From Oscheius sp. JU75 (lineage: Eukaryota > Nematoda > Chromadorea > Rhabditida > Rhabditidae), in assembly GCA_037178855.1 (NCBI GenBank), contig JASJZC010000001.1, positions 5,084,001 through 5,148,000 of the forward strand: a DNA stretch of 64,000 nt, given 5' to 3'. Positions within the stretch are counted from its first letter, which is position 1. Every line of letters begins with the position of its first letter. Below are positions 13,283-24,600 of this stretch, in pieces. The translations under genes and the position numbers were made by a program. The notes under the pieces are model-generated. The model saw nothing but the letters and a program-made list of their open reading frames with translations, made no database searches and was not told where the DNA came from.

Positions 13283-13893
13283 TTATACTTCTAGGGGGTA
13301 TTTTAGTTTGTTGGCGCGTCTGTTCTGCAGCTGAACACAAGGAGTCTGCCTCGACAGTGTCAGTGGAGATGGTTGCAGGAACAGCGGTGATCCAGTAGGC
13401 TCCGGAGCCCAGGTGGGAGTCGGCGGATTTGACGAACGACCGCTCTCAACAGAGTTCCGCATGTGCTGAATGCTGTCCGTATCAAATCGGAAGAACTGCT
13501 GCCGGGCCTTTTCAAATCCAGCAGAATGAGGGACTTTTGGCTTCGAGGTCAAACGCGACTCTCTGAAACTTGGTCAAGTGAACAAGTGTTATTTTGCTGA
13601 CCTCAAAGGACGAATGCCGAGCGGCTGTCCCTTGAGCTGAAAGTAGTCAACGTTGTCGAGACAGAACATCACAGACTCGATGCGACGGAAGACGATGAGA
13701 GCATGTTGAGGAGTTCCGTCGGCATTCTTGAATATAACCTTCTCAATGGGACCGGCCTAAAGTTATTCAATGCCTATGGTAAAAACAAGATTCTTACTCT
13801 TTGGAACAATGTGAACAAATCATCTTCCGTAGTGGATTTGGCGATGTTATTGATATAGATAGTACGGTCCCTTCTATGCATCTGTGAATCCAT
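13283..13893 (-). CDS. RRM protein, RBM7/RBM11-like
   Basis: Three exons encode about 170 residues. The single RNA-recognition motif is at the N-terminus: RTIYINNIAKSTTEDDLFTLF carries RNP2, and after the first intron come GPIEKVIFKN, HALIVFRRIESV and GQPLGIRPLR. The RDRTIYINNI-type start and the short low-complexity tail are like RBM7, the RNA-binding subunit of the nuclear exosome targeting complex, which feeds RNAs to exosome decay. The tail (13283-13552) is rich in Ser, Pro and Gln. ATG 13893; stop 13283-13285. The gene is divergent from the BTB gene at 14333. Assignment to RBM7 rather than another small RRM protein is an inference. Confidence 0.75.
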
Positions 13894-14115
13894 ATTCGAA
13901 GAGACGAAAACTGCAAACAAAACAAAACATAGAAAACGTTGGGCACGAAAAACAAAAATAGAGCAAGTTTTTTGTAAACATGCCTCATAGATGCTTTTTG
14001 TCTGCAAGTATATCACTTTTTTTTCAAGAAGGCAACAGTAAAACCACGACAAACACTTAGAGGAGATGCAAAAAGATAGAAAGAGGCTGAAGTGAACCTG
14101 TTCGTTCTGTGAGTT

Positions 14116-14203
14116 TCCCTTCAGAATTTTACGATGCTCTTTGGCGGTATTTCAAACGCAAGTTTGAAATACTGCCAAAGAGCACCATATAATTCTGAAG
14201 GGA
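14116..14203. repeat. near-perfect inverted repeat (hairpin)
   Basis: Two arms of 42 bases (14116-14157 and 14162-14203) are separated by only GCAA. They pair with few mismatches: TCAGAATTTTACGATGCTCT on the left faces AGAGCACCATATAATTCTGA on the right, and GGTATTTCAAAC faces GTTTGAAATACT. The hairpin lies between the divergent starts of the RRM gene (13893) and the BTB gene (14333). It could be a small-RNA precursor, a short palindromic transposon, or a cruciform-forming regulatory element. Confidence 0.85.
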
Positions 14204-14332
14204 AGCGTTACAATTTTGTTCACTTCCAGTGCAAAAAAAAAGCATAAAAGTTAGCAAGTAAGTAGAAACCCTAATTAGACGACAAAGACAGTACCTCGAT
14301 CTCTTCACCTTCAAGCTACCGGCTGTCGACAA

Positions 14333-15254
14333 ATGAGCCAAGAAAAGAAATCGAGCAAGAACCGAGTATGAAAACTGTGCAGGATGGAAGAAATCTGACA
14401 AATTCAGGCCAAGATTTGTTTGAGCTGCAATGGTCAGCAGTGTCCCGTCTCTCTTGCTGCTTTCAGAGCCATCTCCAACTCGATTCGACTCAAGCCGCCC
14501 ACGGAAAAACTGCTATTTCTGGACGAATTTGACAAGAAGGCTGTTCTCGAGTTTCTACCTCAATTCATCGAATGCCGTCGCCTCTCCGGACGAGTGTCTT
14601 TCGCACAGATGGCCGATCTCCTCCAAATTAGTTCTTGTTTCGAAGTTCCTACTCTGACGAAGCTTCTGGAGCAGGAGATACTCGAGCAGGCCGGAAAATC
14701 GACGGAAAACCTCGTCCAAGCACTTCTAATAGTCGAAAAAACCGTCCTCGACTGTCAGGAAAAGCTACTCGAGCTGGCAACTACACAATTCATCGCTCTC
14801 AGCCGTACCACCTCGTTTCAACTCATCCCCCCTGGACAGTTCATGCTTATCATCACCAAATGCAGTTTGGACGTCGACAACGAACTGGAACTTGTCGACG
14901 CAGCTCTTTTCTGGCTTTGTGGCCAGCCAATGAAGGATCAGCTCGCCACGGTTATCTTCAGTCTCATCCGTACCAGCAGTCTCGACTCCGCCAGCTATGT
15001 CAGGATTCTTCAGAGGGTCATGGAGCTCAACTTTAGTGAAAAGGTCAGTCCAAGTCAAAAGTAGAAACCAAAAATAATCCCAGACTCGTCGCTTCATTTC
15101 CGCCATTTTAACGTCGACTTGTGCTGCCCGTATCTGCTCGCATCCTTTCACGGCTGGCCGCCGCTGCTGTACTGACGATCCGATTCCTCTTGGACAGGAG
15201 ATGCATCTGAGTCAACCAAAAGATGACGTCTGGCTGAAAACGAGGAATACATGA
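14333..15254 (+). CDS. BTB-BACK domain protein
   Basis: Three exons: 14333-14365 (MSQEKKSSKNR), 14408-15043 and 15084-15254. The N-terminal part is a shortened BTB/POZ domain: CPVSLAAFRAISN replaces the usual HxxL start, followed by FLDEFDKKAVLEFLPQFI and the L-x-I-A/S-x(3)-FEVPTLTKLLEQEI ending. A BACK-type helical region follows (DNELELVDAALFWLC). There is no Kelch domain; the protein ends after about 275 residues with a Cys/Arg-containing tail. Such proteins often act as adaptors for Cullin-3 ubiquitin ligases. The ATG at 14333 is chosen because the short intron that follows keeps phase into the BTB fold. AATAAA overlaps the stop. Confidence 0.72.
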
Positions 15255-15346
15255 ATAAAGTACGATGTTTCATAAGCAGAGATCGACAATCGGAAAATGG
15301 AGAAGTTTGGGCAAAACGGTCGATTTGAAGCAGGCGACGTGAGGGG

Positions 15347-15820
15347 TTAGTCGACGTATCGGAAGCGTTGGCTTTTCACCTGAAACCAATTCGTGAAAAA
15401 TCTGTAGAAAACCGACTTTGAGGTTCATCTCCTCCATGACAAGAGTGAAGGTTTCCGTGAAAGCATGAATACTTTCGTGTACGGTGACAGATCCTGCCAC
15501 AAGGAGTACAAGCAGATCGGGTCCTCCGGTCACAGTGTTTGGAATCTTCTGGGCATCCAGACTCACTATTTCGTGCTGAGTGACAGGGAAATTTGCCAGA
15601 AATCTAAATTCGACGTGGTACAAGATATCTTAAGAGCAGCTTACTTGCCAATACCTTCAGATCCAGTGAAATTATTCCCATTCCAAACGACGTTCGGCTC
15701 ATCTTCCGTGTACATGTGAATCGTCTTTTCTCGTTTTCTGTCCATCGCGTCATAGAATAGCTTGATGAATTTGCTCGCCTGACCGCAAAGCTCCTCGTCC
15801 TGTTGTGCCAAGTCCGTCAT
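15347..15820 (-). CDS. nxt-1: NTF2-like nuclear export cofactor, NXT1/p15 type
   Basis: Three exons encode about 130 residues with an NTF2-like fold: FIKLFYDAMDRKREKTIHMY, TEDEPNVVWNGNNFTG, VTGGPDLLVLLVAGSV, HAFTETFTLV, and the C-terminal SQRFRYVD. In animals NXT1 pairs with NXF1 to carry mRNA through nuclear pores. The last 33-37-base intron uses a GTCGG donor and is needed to reach the SQRFRYVD ending; reading through it would give an unrelated tail. ATG 15820 follows a GTTACAG acceptor. It lies 420 bases downstream of TRAP-alpha on the same strand, and ends 92 bases from the convergent BTB gene. Confidence 0.85.
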
Positions 15821-16239
15821 TTCTTTGGCTGTAACGGAATATAGTTCAGAACATGAAAAGCACAAGAGTGAAAGGATGCTAACAAACTCGGTTGCAAAAG
15901 TGAGGAGAGTTCGAAACCGCCATTTTCGAAAATACGTGGTAGACCGTTGAGCAAACGCCGAGTGTAAAACATTCGAAAAGAAGTGATATGGCTCTTTTAT
16001 TCGAGTTTTATAAATAACTTTTTTTTTCATAACGGAAGGTGTACAAAAGGGAAGTATGAGAAGAGAAGGAACACATCTAAATCATAAATTTGAAAATAAA
16101 TAACGACCCTATAAGACACACATACAGCCAGGGGACAAAAAACGAGTGGCAGAGCCGAAAAGAGAGACACGTAATGGACAAATCACTATACAACGGTAAA
16201 ACGCAGACGATAACTTAGTTGGCGACCCGGATGATGAAT

Positions 16240-17375
16240 TCAATCGGCCTTCTTTGCTGCTTTTCGCTGGCGAGGGCTTCCAGGCGTTTTGGGCGACTTC
16301 TTCTCCTTCAGAAGATCTCGGGGAATCCATTCGTAGTCGACTTCACTGTTGGTGGCCGCTCCGGAATCGACGTGACTGCGTTTCTTTTGGATGCCGGTCT
16401 TGCGAGAGAGCTGAAAATGAACGAATATCTCGACGTCTTACGAAATCACTACTGTAATTGAAGAGTCAACAGTTCGGATTTTAGAAAACACTGCCAAATG
16501 AAGCTAAAAAAATTACCTTGTTCAGGAACTGCTGTCCAACGAGGAGAAGTCCAACAGCGACACCTCCAAAGAGCAGGAACAAGAATCCGGTTTCGGTGTT
16601 GAAACTAGACTCGTCCTCGAGGATAGTGACGGTCTGGTTGAAAACGTTGCTGACATAGTATTTTCCTTCCTTAATCGTTCATCAACAAACTGATAAGAGA
16701 AAAAGCTAACCGAATCTTCGTAGTGTAGATTGACAACGAGACCAAGAGGACGTCCAGCCATAGACTCGTGAGCCATGAAGGCGTAGTCAAGAGTGACCTC
16801 CTCCTTGGGAGCGACACGACGGTTGTAGGTGCCGTGGGTGAAGTTCTGGAGATGGTAGTTAAAGTCGAGAGGGTAACGGAAGGAAGTTTCGGAGTGCTTG
16901 ACGGTGAAGTCCTTCTCTCCTCTGTTTTGGAAGCCGATCAGGAACTTGATGACCTTGCCGGAATGAAGCTCTGAAATACAAGTGTGACTGAATTTTTGAA
17001 AAAAAAAAAGCGATTGTTAGGAAGTACGTCTAGATTTGTGCTCGCCAGATTGTTTTGAAACAAACAAATTCCTTCCAGTTTTTTAACAGTGACAAGAATT
17101 ACCTTTGTGAATGTTGGCATCGACGGGTTGAATGAAACTGAAGGCAATATTGACGTCTTGAGAGGATCCTACGGCTTCGTCTTCCTCGGACAACTTGGCG
17201 GCAGCCGCAGCATCGTCTGTGATCTCTCCATCGACAGGATCTTCGGCGCGCACACCTGAAAGATGGTAATGAGCAAATTTTAAATGTTGTAACAACAAAG
17301 ATTTACCAAAACAGAGTGAAACTTACCAGAGAAGGCCAGGAGCCCAAGTACGGCGAGGAGATAAATGCTTCTCAT
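16240..17375 (-). CDS. translocon-associated protein subunit alpha (TRAP-alpha)
   Basis: The protein has a signal peptide (MRSIYLLAVLGLLAFSG), an acidic lumenal start (EITDDAAAAAKLSEEDEA), the TRAP-alpha lumenal domain (IPVDANIHK-like, KVIKFLIGFQNRGEKDF, FRYPLDFNYHLQNFT, VTLDYAFMAHESMAGRPLG), one transmembrane helix (FLFLLFGGVAVGLLLVG) and a basic cytosolic tail. TRAP/SSR sits next to the Sec61 channel in the ER and assists translocation and folding of many secretory proteins. An Asn-x-Thr glycosylation site (NFT) is visible. Introns are 40-90 bases. ATG 17375; stop 16240-16242. The related export gene nxt-1 follows on the same strand. Confidence 0.93.
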
Positions 17376-17439
17376 CTGGAAACGAGTTGATTGAAAAGAG
17401 CATGAGAAGAAAGAAGTAAAACGAAGTGAACACTAACAA

Positions 17440-18030
17440 AGAAACTGAGGATCCGGCTCACTCTTATAGAAACGGTTTTCGGAGTAAAAAGACACCGAAG
17501 CCTGGCAATCTCACTCTTGCCAGGCTATTTTCGCGACCGTGTCGAGCTCCCACCACCCGAACTGCAATCGCGATCGTTATGAGACCAGGGCCTGGCGTCC
17601 TTTACGCGGAAAAGAAAAGGGGGGAAACAAATGACAGATATACGTTTCTCCAAACGACTTTTACGTTGAAAATGCGAGAATATGTTCTTGAAACTAATGT
17701 GAAAATATTGGTATTGTGAAGTTGTCTTATTATCACATCTTGTAGGCAATTTTTCGTCTTAAGAAGTGCTGCTATATAGTTGTTCTAGAACACTAGTTCA
17801 GCGGGCTTGATTTAATCTGTCTGAAAGAGCTTTTTTTCATTCCTTTTTTATAGAGAGCAAAATAACGCAGTGGAATGCCTGAAAAATTGGGAAGAACGAT
17901 GGAAAATGAAAAGGCTGTAATTTCAGTCATTCGAATTACGGTGTTCTCACGAAAATCGTTACGAGAACACCCTCGTTTTTTTTTTAAAGAAAAATGGCGC
18001 CAACGTCTAATAATAAAAGAGAAAAGTTTA
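17440..18030. other. intergenic, short inverted repeat
   Basis: I see no gene. A 9-base inverted repeat (GGTGTTCTC ... GAGAACACC, about 17940-17971) forms a small hairpin with a 14-base loop. Confidence 0.45.
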
Positions 18031-18033
18031 TTT

Positions 18034-19721
18034 TCATCGTTTTATCGTGGCCATTGTCGGGATCCGTCTGTACTTCTGATCCGGAAGGCCCTTTACCCTG
18101 AAAGCCGGCGGTGGATCAGCTCCAACTTTGTCCCGTGGAGGAACAACCTTCCGACTGTTAGAACCAGAACTCTAAAAATGCTTATGAATCCAATAATTGA
18201 TTGGAAATTGCATTTGAAATTGTGTAAGTGGCTGCACTGGCTGGCCCAGAGATCTTAGCTTTTGGCAGCCTCAATGGAGGTATGTGAGGGTCGAGTGATA
18301 CCGGTGATTGATGCTTGCTTCTAGATCTCCTCGTAGCTACTGGAATTGTCGATGGATTGATATACTCTGCATAATGACGGGGACTTACTGAAAGTGTTGA
18401 TAGAAGTTGCACAGCCAGGAACTTACTGGTATCTCTCCAAGGAGGTCTGTTATCCAAGGAAGATGGCTTTTTCCTTCTGGAGTGGGACCTGGTTTGTCTA
18501 CGGTACTGGACTAGTTCTAAAGGTTTCTTTCTCTACCCCTACTCAGTCAGTCCAACCTAAGTCCATTGTGACTGGTCTCTCAAGAACCGGATACGTTTCA
18601 GTCCTTCTCATGATCCTCTTCTTCTTTTTCTTCTTCTTCACTGCCGTCTTCTGCCAAGGCGTGTTCGGCCTTCTTGAGCCGGATCTAGCCGATCTTCTGG
18701 AAGCTGAACGCGTGCCAGGGCGATAGCTTGACCGACGTCTGGAGCGTGCCGAAGCGAGATGGTACGGGGACCTGAACTTCCCCCTATTAGTCGACCAGAA
18801 TGTTTCTGTGAAAAAAAGCTTTGTTATTCATTGCAAATAAGTCTCCCCAGCAGCGGATACAATAAAAACCACTCACCTGGCCAAATGTGCCTCGATGGGC
18901 ACCGGCTGTTCATCGTAGACATCCCCGACAGAATTCCTTCTCAACGTGTAGACTTCTGCCCCTCCCGTTGAATGTCTTCGAAGACGAATCGGCGACAGAG
19001 AATGAGCTCGACTGGGAACCGGAGTCCAGTCGTCTAAAAGAACCATAGGTTTCTAGGAAGACGACAACCTGCACAAATTTGCCCAGGGCCACAAAACAAG
19101 TCATCAAAGGACTGACCCCAACTGCCGTACGGAGAAGCTGAAAATGTTTTTGGGGTTGGGTGATTGATGAGACATACTAGCTTTATGGTGTCGCGAGGAG
19201 CGGGAGCCCATCTATGATGCCTGGCAACGCTCTTTTTGAATTCATGGCAGCTTTTGAAACATTGTTTCAAACGTTTATTGACCAACAACTCTGACCTGAA
19301 CAATCTGGCCACAAGAGTCACACGATCCCATTCGATTGGCGCAGTTGTGACAGAAGCGATGACCGCATCCAAAGAGAACTTCGGGCTTCGAACCTCTACA
19401 GATTGGACAACAGCTCAGTTCTCCTTTCTTTTCAATGATTTTTCTAGCGTTCCCTCTGGCCATTGCTACAAGCCGATTGTGCTCGTCCAAGTTCTGTTTA
19501 GCTGCTTCCTCACACTGTATCCTGGCCTGTTCCGCCGTTTCCTTAGCTTCTTGTGCCATCCGTCTAGCCATCCTTTCATGGACACGGGCTATTTCATTCG
19601 CTTCCTGGACTTGTCTAGCTGCTTCCTCGATTTGCCTCTTCGCATCTTCTTGAGCCAATTGAGCAGTAGCAATGGCGTGTTTCATCAAGATCTCCGCCTG
19701 GATGTTGGACATTTCTTCCAT
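18034..19721 (-). CDS. coiled-coil RING finger protein with basic Arg/Ser tail
   Basis: The N-terminal 110 residues form a long helix rich in Glu, Ala, Gln and Arg, probably a coiled coil (AQEDAKRQIEEAARQVQEAN). A C3HC4 RING follows: CPICRGSKPEVLFGCGH, FCHNC and CDSC, with spacing like the C-terminal RINGs of MIB-type ubiquitin ligases. The rest is low complexity, with Ser-Arg clusters (RSASRRSARSGSRR) and a Lys run. The gene model needs several short introns; phases agree throughout, and the final exon ends in KR just before an AATAAA signal. The likely role is an E3 ubiquitin ligase; the target is unknown. Start at 19721 is the first ATG of the open frame. Confidence 0.75.
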
Positions 19722-19906
19722 AAGGAGAGGGTCGACGAGAAGAGCGAGGAGCAAGAGAGACACGAATTAGCGACTACTGCTGTCGAACGCCACGTTTCTA
19801 TTTGTTTTTCGTCAAAACGAGTCGCTGAGCAATGTTTATCATGAACACCCAGAAGCAGAAACTTTTCTTTTCGCCTCTATGAAACTCTCACTGTCAATTG
19901 AATTTA

Positions 19907-20527
19907 TTAGTCTATTTCATGTGTGGTTCCTGAAACAGAAGTTGGGTAATAAGCGTTTGGAGCAATACAAATGAAGTATGTCACTATGTCGCATGGACTA
20001 CTGACCCATACACCCTCGAAGGGAGCTGGATTGAAAATGATACATTCTCCAGTTGCTGGATCAGGATGTCCTAAACTCTATTGTGATTGGAATCTGACGC
20101 AACACACCAGTTTGGAAGTTAGAGAATCCAGTCAAAGCACTACCGTCTTCCCAAAAACAAGAGTCGGTCGTATTCCCGGTACACTTTAAACCTATCCAGA
20201 CCCCACTAGAAATTCCAGCGGACGCCCATCTCAGACAAGAGTTTACCTGAAGACCAATTGTTATCGATGGAGAAGAAACTAACGTTAGAAGTCTCGATAT
20301 AAGTCAAGTTAGCTCCATACTTCTCACAATAGTCTTGAGATCCGGCATTGTCGAAACGAACGGGAGACTTAAGCTATATTCTAGCAATTTCAAGAACTCA
20401 CGAAACTGTAGCAGTCATTGCCGCCGCAGATGGGATCGAAATTGTTTTGGTGATCTCCCGGGATGTTGCAGTAACTTAGTTCAGCTAGAGGAAGAAGAAA
20501 AGGGAGGAGCCACAATCCACGCATCAT
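19907..20527 (-). CDS. secreted C-type lectin, single CTLD
   Basis: A signal peptide (MMRGLWLLPFLLPLAELSYC) precedes one lectin-like domain. Visible landmarks are DYCEKYGANLTYIET, GVWIGLKCTGN, CFWEDGSALTGFSNF, GECIIF and WVSSPC near the end. The typical EPN/QPD sugar-binding tripeptide is not seen, so glycan binding is doubtful. Five exons; the fourth intron ends at TTTAG before GHPDPATG. The stop at 19907-19909 overlaps a poly(A) signal. The promoter has ACTGATAAG (20572-20580) and TATATAAAG (20557-20565) just upstream, suggesting intestinal expression. A decayed duplicate lies upstream at 20700-21170. Confidence 0.85.
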
Positions 20528-20556
20528 CGGCCTAATGTGGTTTTTTTTAATCGGAT

Positions 20557-20580
20557 CTTTATATAGAGCAGCTTATCAGT
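20557..20580 (-). promoter_or_regulatory. GATA site and TATA box of lectin gene
   Basis: On the minus strand ACTGATAAG is followed after six bases by TATATAAAG, 30-45 bases upstream of the lectin ATG at 20527. The arrangement fits an ELT-2-driven intestinal promoter. Confidence 0.6.
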
Positions 20581-20699
20581 TGCGACTACGATAACTACAA
20601 AGAGCAACGCGCATTTATCAGCTACTCATAGAGAAGGAGGAGAGCACGGGAGCTGACAAACGAAATAGGTAATGGTATGGGCGTCACACGGACAGCTGA

Positions 20700-21170
20700 A
20701 CCTTTGGCCTTTCGAAGGGATACTGGTTGAAGCAGATACAGGCACCAGCTTTTGGATCAGGAAGTCCTGAAAAGTATGTAAAAGTACAGTGACAAGGAAC
20801 AGTTGTACTTCCTGTACACTTCAAACCAATTCAGATTCCGTTGGTTATTCCGTAGGTATTCGCGGTTAATCAGTTGTTGTCCTAGAAGTACTTTTCAATT
20901 GAACTATTTGATACTAACAATGGAGTTTTCGATGTAGGTCAAGTTTGCTCCAAACTTCTGACAATATTCCGGAGGATCGTCACGTCCCAATGGGAAAGTG
21001 AACTGAAATCTCTTCTTCCAAAAGTCCAAAACTCCAAAATCTCACGAAAAAATAGCATTGGTTGTCGTAGAGCTCGAAGGCTGCGCCACTGCCCGGAACA
21101 TCACAATAATCGAAAGCGCTTGTTGAAAAAGCAGGAATGGGAGTAGCTACGATTCCCGCAAATAAAGTGT
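20700..21170 (-). pseudogene. decayed C-type lectin duplicate
   Basis: The sequence follows the adjacent lectin (19907-20527) exon by exon: DYCDVPGSG, then PPEYCQKFGANLTYIENS, then a third exon, then PDPAGACICFNQ-like text. The third exon has two in-frame TGA codons, one where the paralogue has Cys and one where it has Trp (WIGLKC reads stop-IGLKC). The CFWEDGSALTG part is also missing. The signal peptide is not intact. This is a pseudogene. Read-through as selenocysteine is not likely because no SECIS-like element is visible and one stop replaces Trp. Confidence 0.8.
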
Positions 21171-21622
21171 GACTGTTTTATTGGAGGTTTGAATCCATTT
21201 GTGATTTATAGCAGTTGAGAATACAAAGAGTTTTACAAACTTTATCGAACTATTGTCGCACATTATCATAGAACTCTTGTTAAGAAGGGTCAATCATTCG
21301 GGGGGACAAAAAGATCTCTACTCTTTCTAAACACCGAGAAATAGGAACGGGGAAGGGACACCGGTAGTTACACCTTGTGAATTTAGGGATGAAAAGAAAA
21401 CAACGATATTAAGAATAAGGGCACTCTATAAGGAAACTTTGTGTATGATACGCGGGGGCTTTCAATTCTTTTGATTCATATGGGAGGGACGGAAAATGAT
21501 ACATTTTGCAAGGCACAGGGCAAAATCAGGGCTCGATCACAGGTCAATTTGGATCTAGGACAGGGATTCTTCGAAAAATGTACACTCAACTGCTATTTAC
21601 AGGGTACTCTCTGGATCTGGGT

Positions 21623-24600
21623 TCAGGACCTCTCGAGGATGTGTGTTGGTGATTCGCTGTTCCGAGTTGTGGCATGGTAGACAGACTCTAGACGATCCAT
21701 TCGCTCGAGAAGCGGGATAATCTCCAGCAACTCGCAGTCTGTCGGGTCATCGAACCACGTCTGCACAGGAAGCTGAAAACGAATAGTTCCATAGGGAAAT
21801 TGGAATAAACTGACGGCATTTTCCGGATGGAAAGCATAGCTTGCCGGCGAATTGTCGATGATAATCGTCTTGTGCAAATCCCTTCCTAACCTCGCCAGAT
21901 CCTAAATGTTTTTTATTCAATAGATTTAAAAACAGTCAAACCTTGACATAATTACCCTTATGATAAACACAGGCTTCCCTGAAGAGCCTTGCTCTGAATA
22001 CTCCTCGTTTGTCCAGAAGATCCGCTACAGGATCCGCATACTGAAATGATCTCTATTATGAGTATATAAAATGATTCATACCTTTGCCAGACTGGCCGTG
22101 AAGAGGACGCATTCGAAGCGCTCCCCTACCCGCTCAAGAAATTCGTCGACATATGGCCGTTTCAGTACGTAGACCTTGTGCTCGACACCGTCAATTTCAA
22201 CAGGTATCACGAAATCGGCGTTCTTAACTGGCTGAAATGGGTCTGATTGTTAAAGATTGAATAAAACTGACTTTAAAAGACGAATGGACGAGAGTTTCGT
22301 CGAGATCGATGATAAGACATTTCTTGTGAGAGTCAGCCGGTCTCAGCTGTGGCAGCAGGTGGCGCTCTCCAGTCTGAAAACTCTTTATTAAAAATACAGC
22401 TTCTTGAGATATGCCCAAAACACGAACAAATACCTTTTTCCGCCGTCTTCCTAACAAGCCTCTCCTAATAATTTCATCGGCGGTCGGGGTCAGACCCGGT
22501 CGCAGAATCAAATTTTCTATATACACTGAGGGATCTTGTTTCAGCTCGTATTCTTCTTGGAATGTCTTTAAAGAAGCCACCCGCATCGTTTTCTGTTTCA
22601 TACTGTAAGGTTTGTAAAAATGAATACGAACAAAAGAGAATGGGAGAGAAAGAGACAAAGTGTTGGGCGAAACCACCGGGCAAACAATGGAACGGCTGAA
22701 CGATCGAGAATAGAGGGTGGGAATGGCGGTCGATCAGCCGTTTTTTGTTAGCTAAACTGTGACTGTAAGAGACTTGGCCTGGGGGCATCAAGGACGAGTT
22801 TTTCTTCCATAGAGATCATGGAGCGATATGCGGCAGGCGTCCAAAATGGCCTGATCTGGCGAAAAGACAAGCGCTTCGACGGACTGACAGGTCCAGGAAG
22901 AGTGTCTTTTGCCAGTCGGAGGAAACTATTTTTAGTTCGAGAGAGATTTTCGGAGGATATCTCGTTTTTCAGCAGACTACCTCACTAAAAAAATTGGAAT
23001 GTTACTATGACAAGTGTAGTCTCCTCATAGACATTGAAAGTTAGTAGGAAACCCGAAGAGACTAGAAGGTAGTGGGAGCCTGAAACCTAAAACTGGAACC
23101 AGGAAGAGAGTAGAGGTCGTCTGCCGCTTACTCACGACGAAACCCGATACCAAACATTTTTCCAGGGCATCTTTTTGCGTAGGAGGAGAAGCTTTCAAGT
23201 AAGAGGTATTGTAAATTGAAGAAAGAAAATTAGCGTTGGCACTAAAAGTGAGCGTGCGGAACATCTAAAACACAAGGCAAATAGCTACAAGCATACCCGG
23301 CAAACATGTGGTTTCACTGCGAGAGAGAGTAACTCGTAAGCGGCTCTAAAAGTTTTTGTGAAAAGGTGGCTCTGAGAGAGAAGGAGATCAATCCCCTGAA
23401 GAAACGAAAGAGTTTCGAGAGAACAGGTGCCCTCGGGAAGGTGGAATGCAACCGACACGTCACACACAAAAGAGGTTAAACTTCCGAGAAGAAAGAATGG
23501 ATGTGTCTGTGACAGAGTGTTCGTTTTTGTGCCTTGAAGGGGATGTTTTAGTGAGATAAGAGTCCTAATATACTACGGCTGTTTTCAAAGTCGCCTCATA
23601 GAATAGCTACGAGGTTGACATAAAGTTGCAAACTACAGTTACACTACAGAAGTTATATCGCAAAAAAGTAAAGCAAAAAAGCGTTCTGCAAAGAAAGAAC
23701 AGCTTCTTCTCATTGCTGTGCTATTTAGTCTGTGTGCACACCTGATTGATGGCTCAATAATGCGCGAAAGCAATGGGTTACCCACGCATTTTCGCGAAAT
23801 TCCAAAGAGAACAGATATAGGGAATGGGAGGAATCAGTACAGCGTGCCGGTTATGCACTCTTATCGCGTATCAGTGCTATCACGATTTTTCGCCCCGTTT
23901 ACTGTCTAATACGGAAAACAAAACCAACCTTGGGTGAAATCTGAGAGATGACAGCCGGAGCCGGACTGTACTCATTGGGCGAGGCAGCAGAGACGGGCTT
24001 TGTCGTCGTGTCGCTGATCTGGACGGGCCCACTGCTTCCACGCTGATATTGGGTGATCGGCAGGTCGTTGGACGGATAACTGCCGGCTGTGGTGCCGTTC
24101 TTTTGGACTTGAGTGATGAGCAGAGCGGGATTTGATGGCGGAGCCGAGACTAGTTTTTCTGGAAGCGAAGAAATTGATTTTATTTGGAGCACATAGTTGG
24201 GAAGTCAAAATTTGTAATAATTGTGATTTTCATCTATGCAAATACAAAAAAAAACCAGCCTGTTTTTCCTTCCGGCGCCACACAGCAGCATAACGTCCTC
24301 ATAAATCGACCCCATTTCGGTTTTGATCTCGCTGTCCGATTCTTCTCTGGATTTACTGAAAAAAAGGTGATTTTATCAACGAAAAAGGGAAAAAAAGCAA
24401 GCAACTGACTTAGTTTTCTGAGCATTTTTACAGCACAGCGGCTACGACAAAAAACCTGCCGAATTTTCAGTACTGTAAAATACATACGTACGCCATCACG
24501 TATCGCTTTTTGAAAACGTTTTTTCGCGAAATTACATTTTGTTCTATCGTTTCCAAAACTCTGGTTCCGATTACTATTCCCAGTTGTTTTTGACAGACCT

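Noticed and set aside
14420-15064. Start of the BTB protein at 14420
   Set aside because: The codon there is TTG. An ATG at 14333 followed by a 42-base intron gives a natural start in phase.
20700-21170. In-frame TGA codons in the lectin copy as selenocysteine
   Set aside because: One TGA replaces Trp, another exon part is lost, the signal peptide is degraded, and no SECIS-like hairpin was seen. A pseudogene explains it better.
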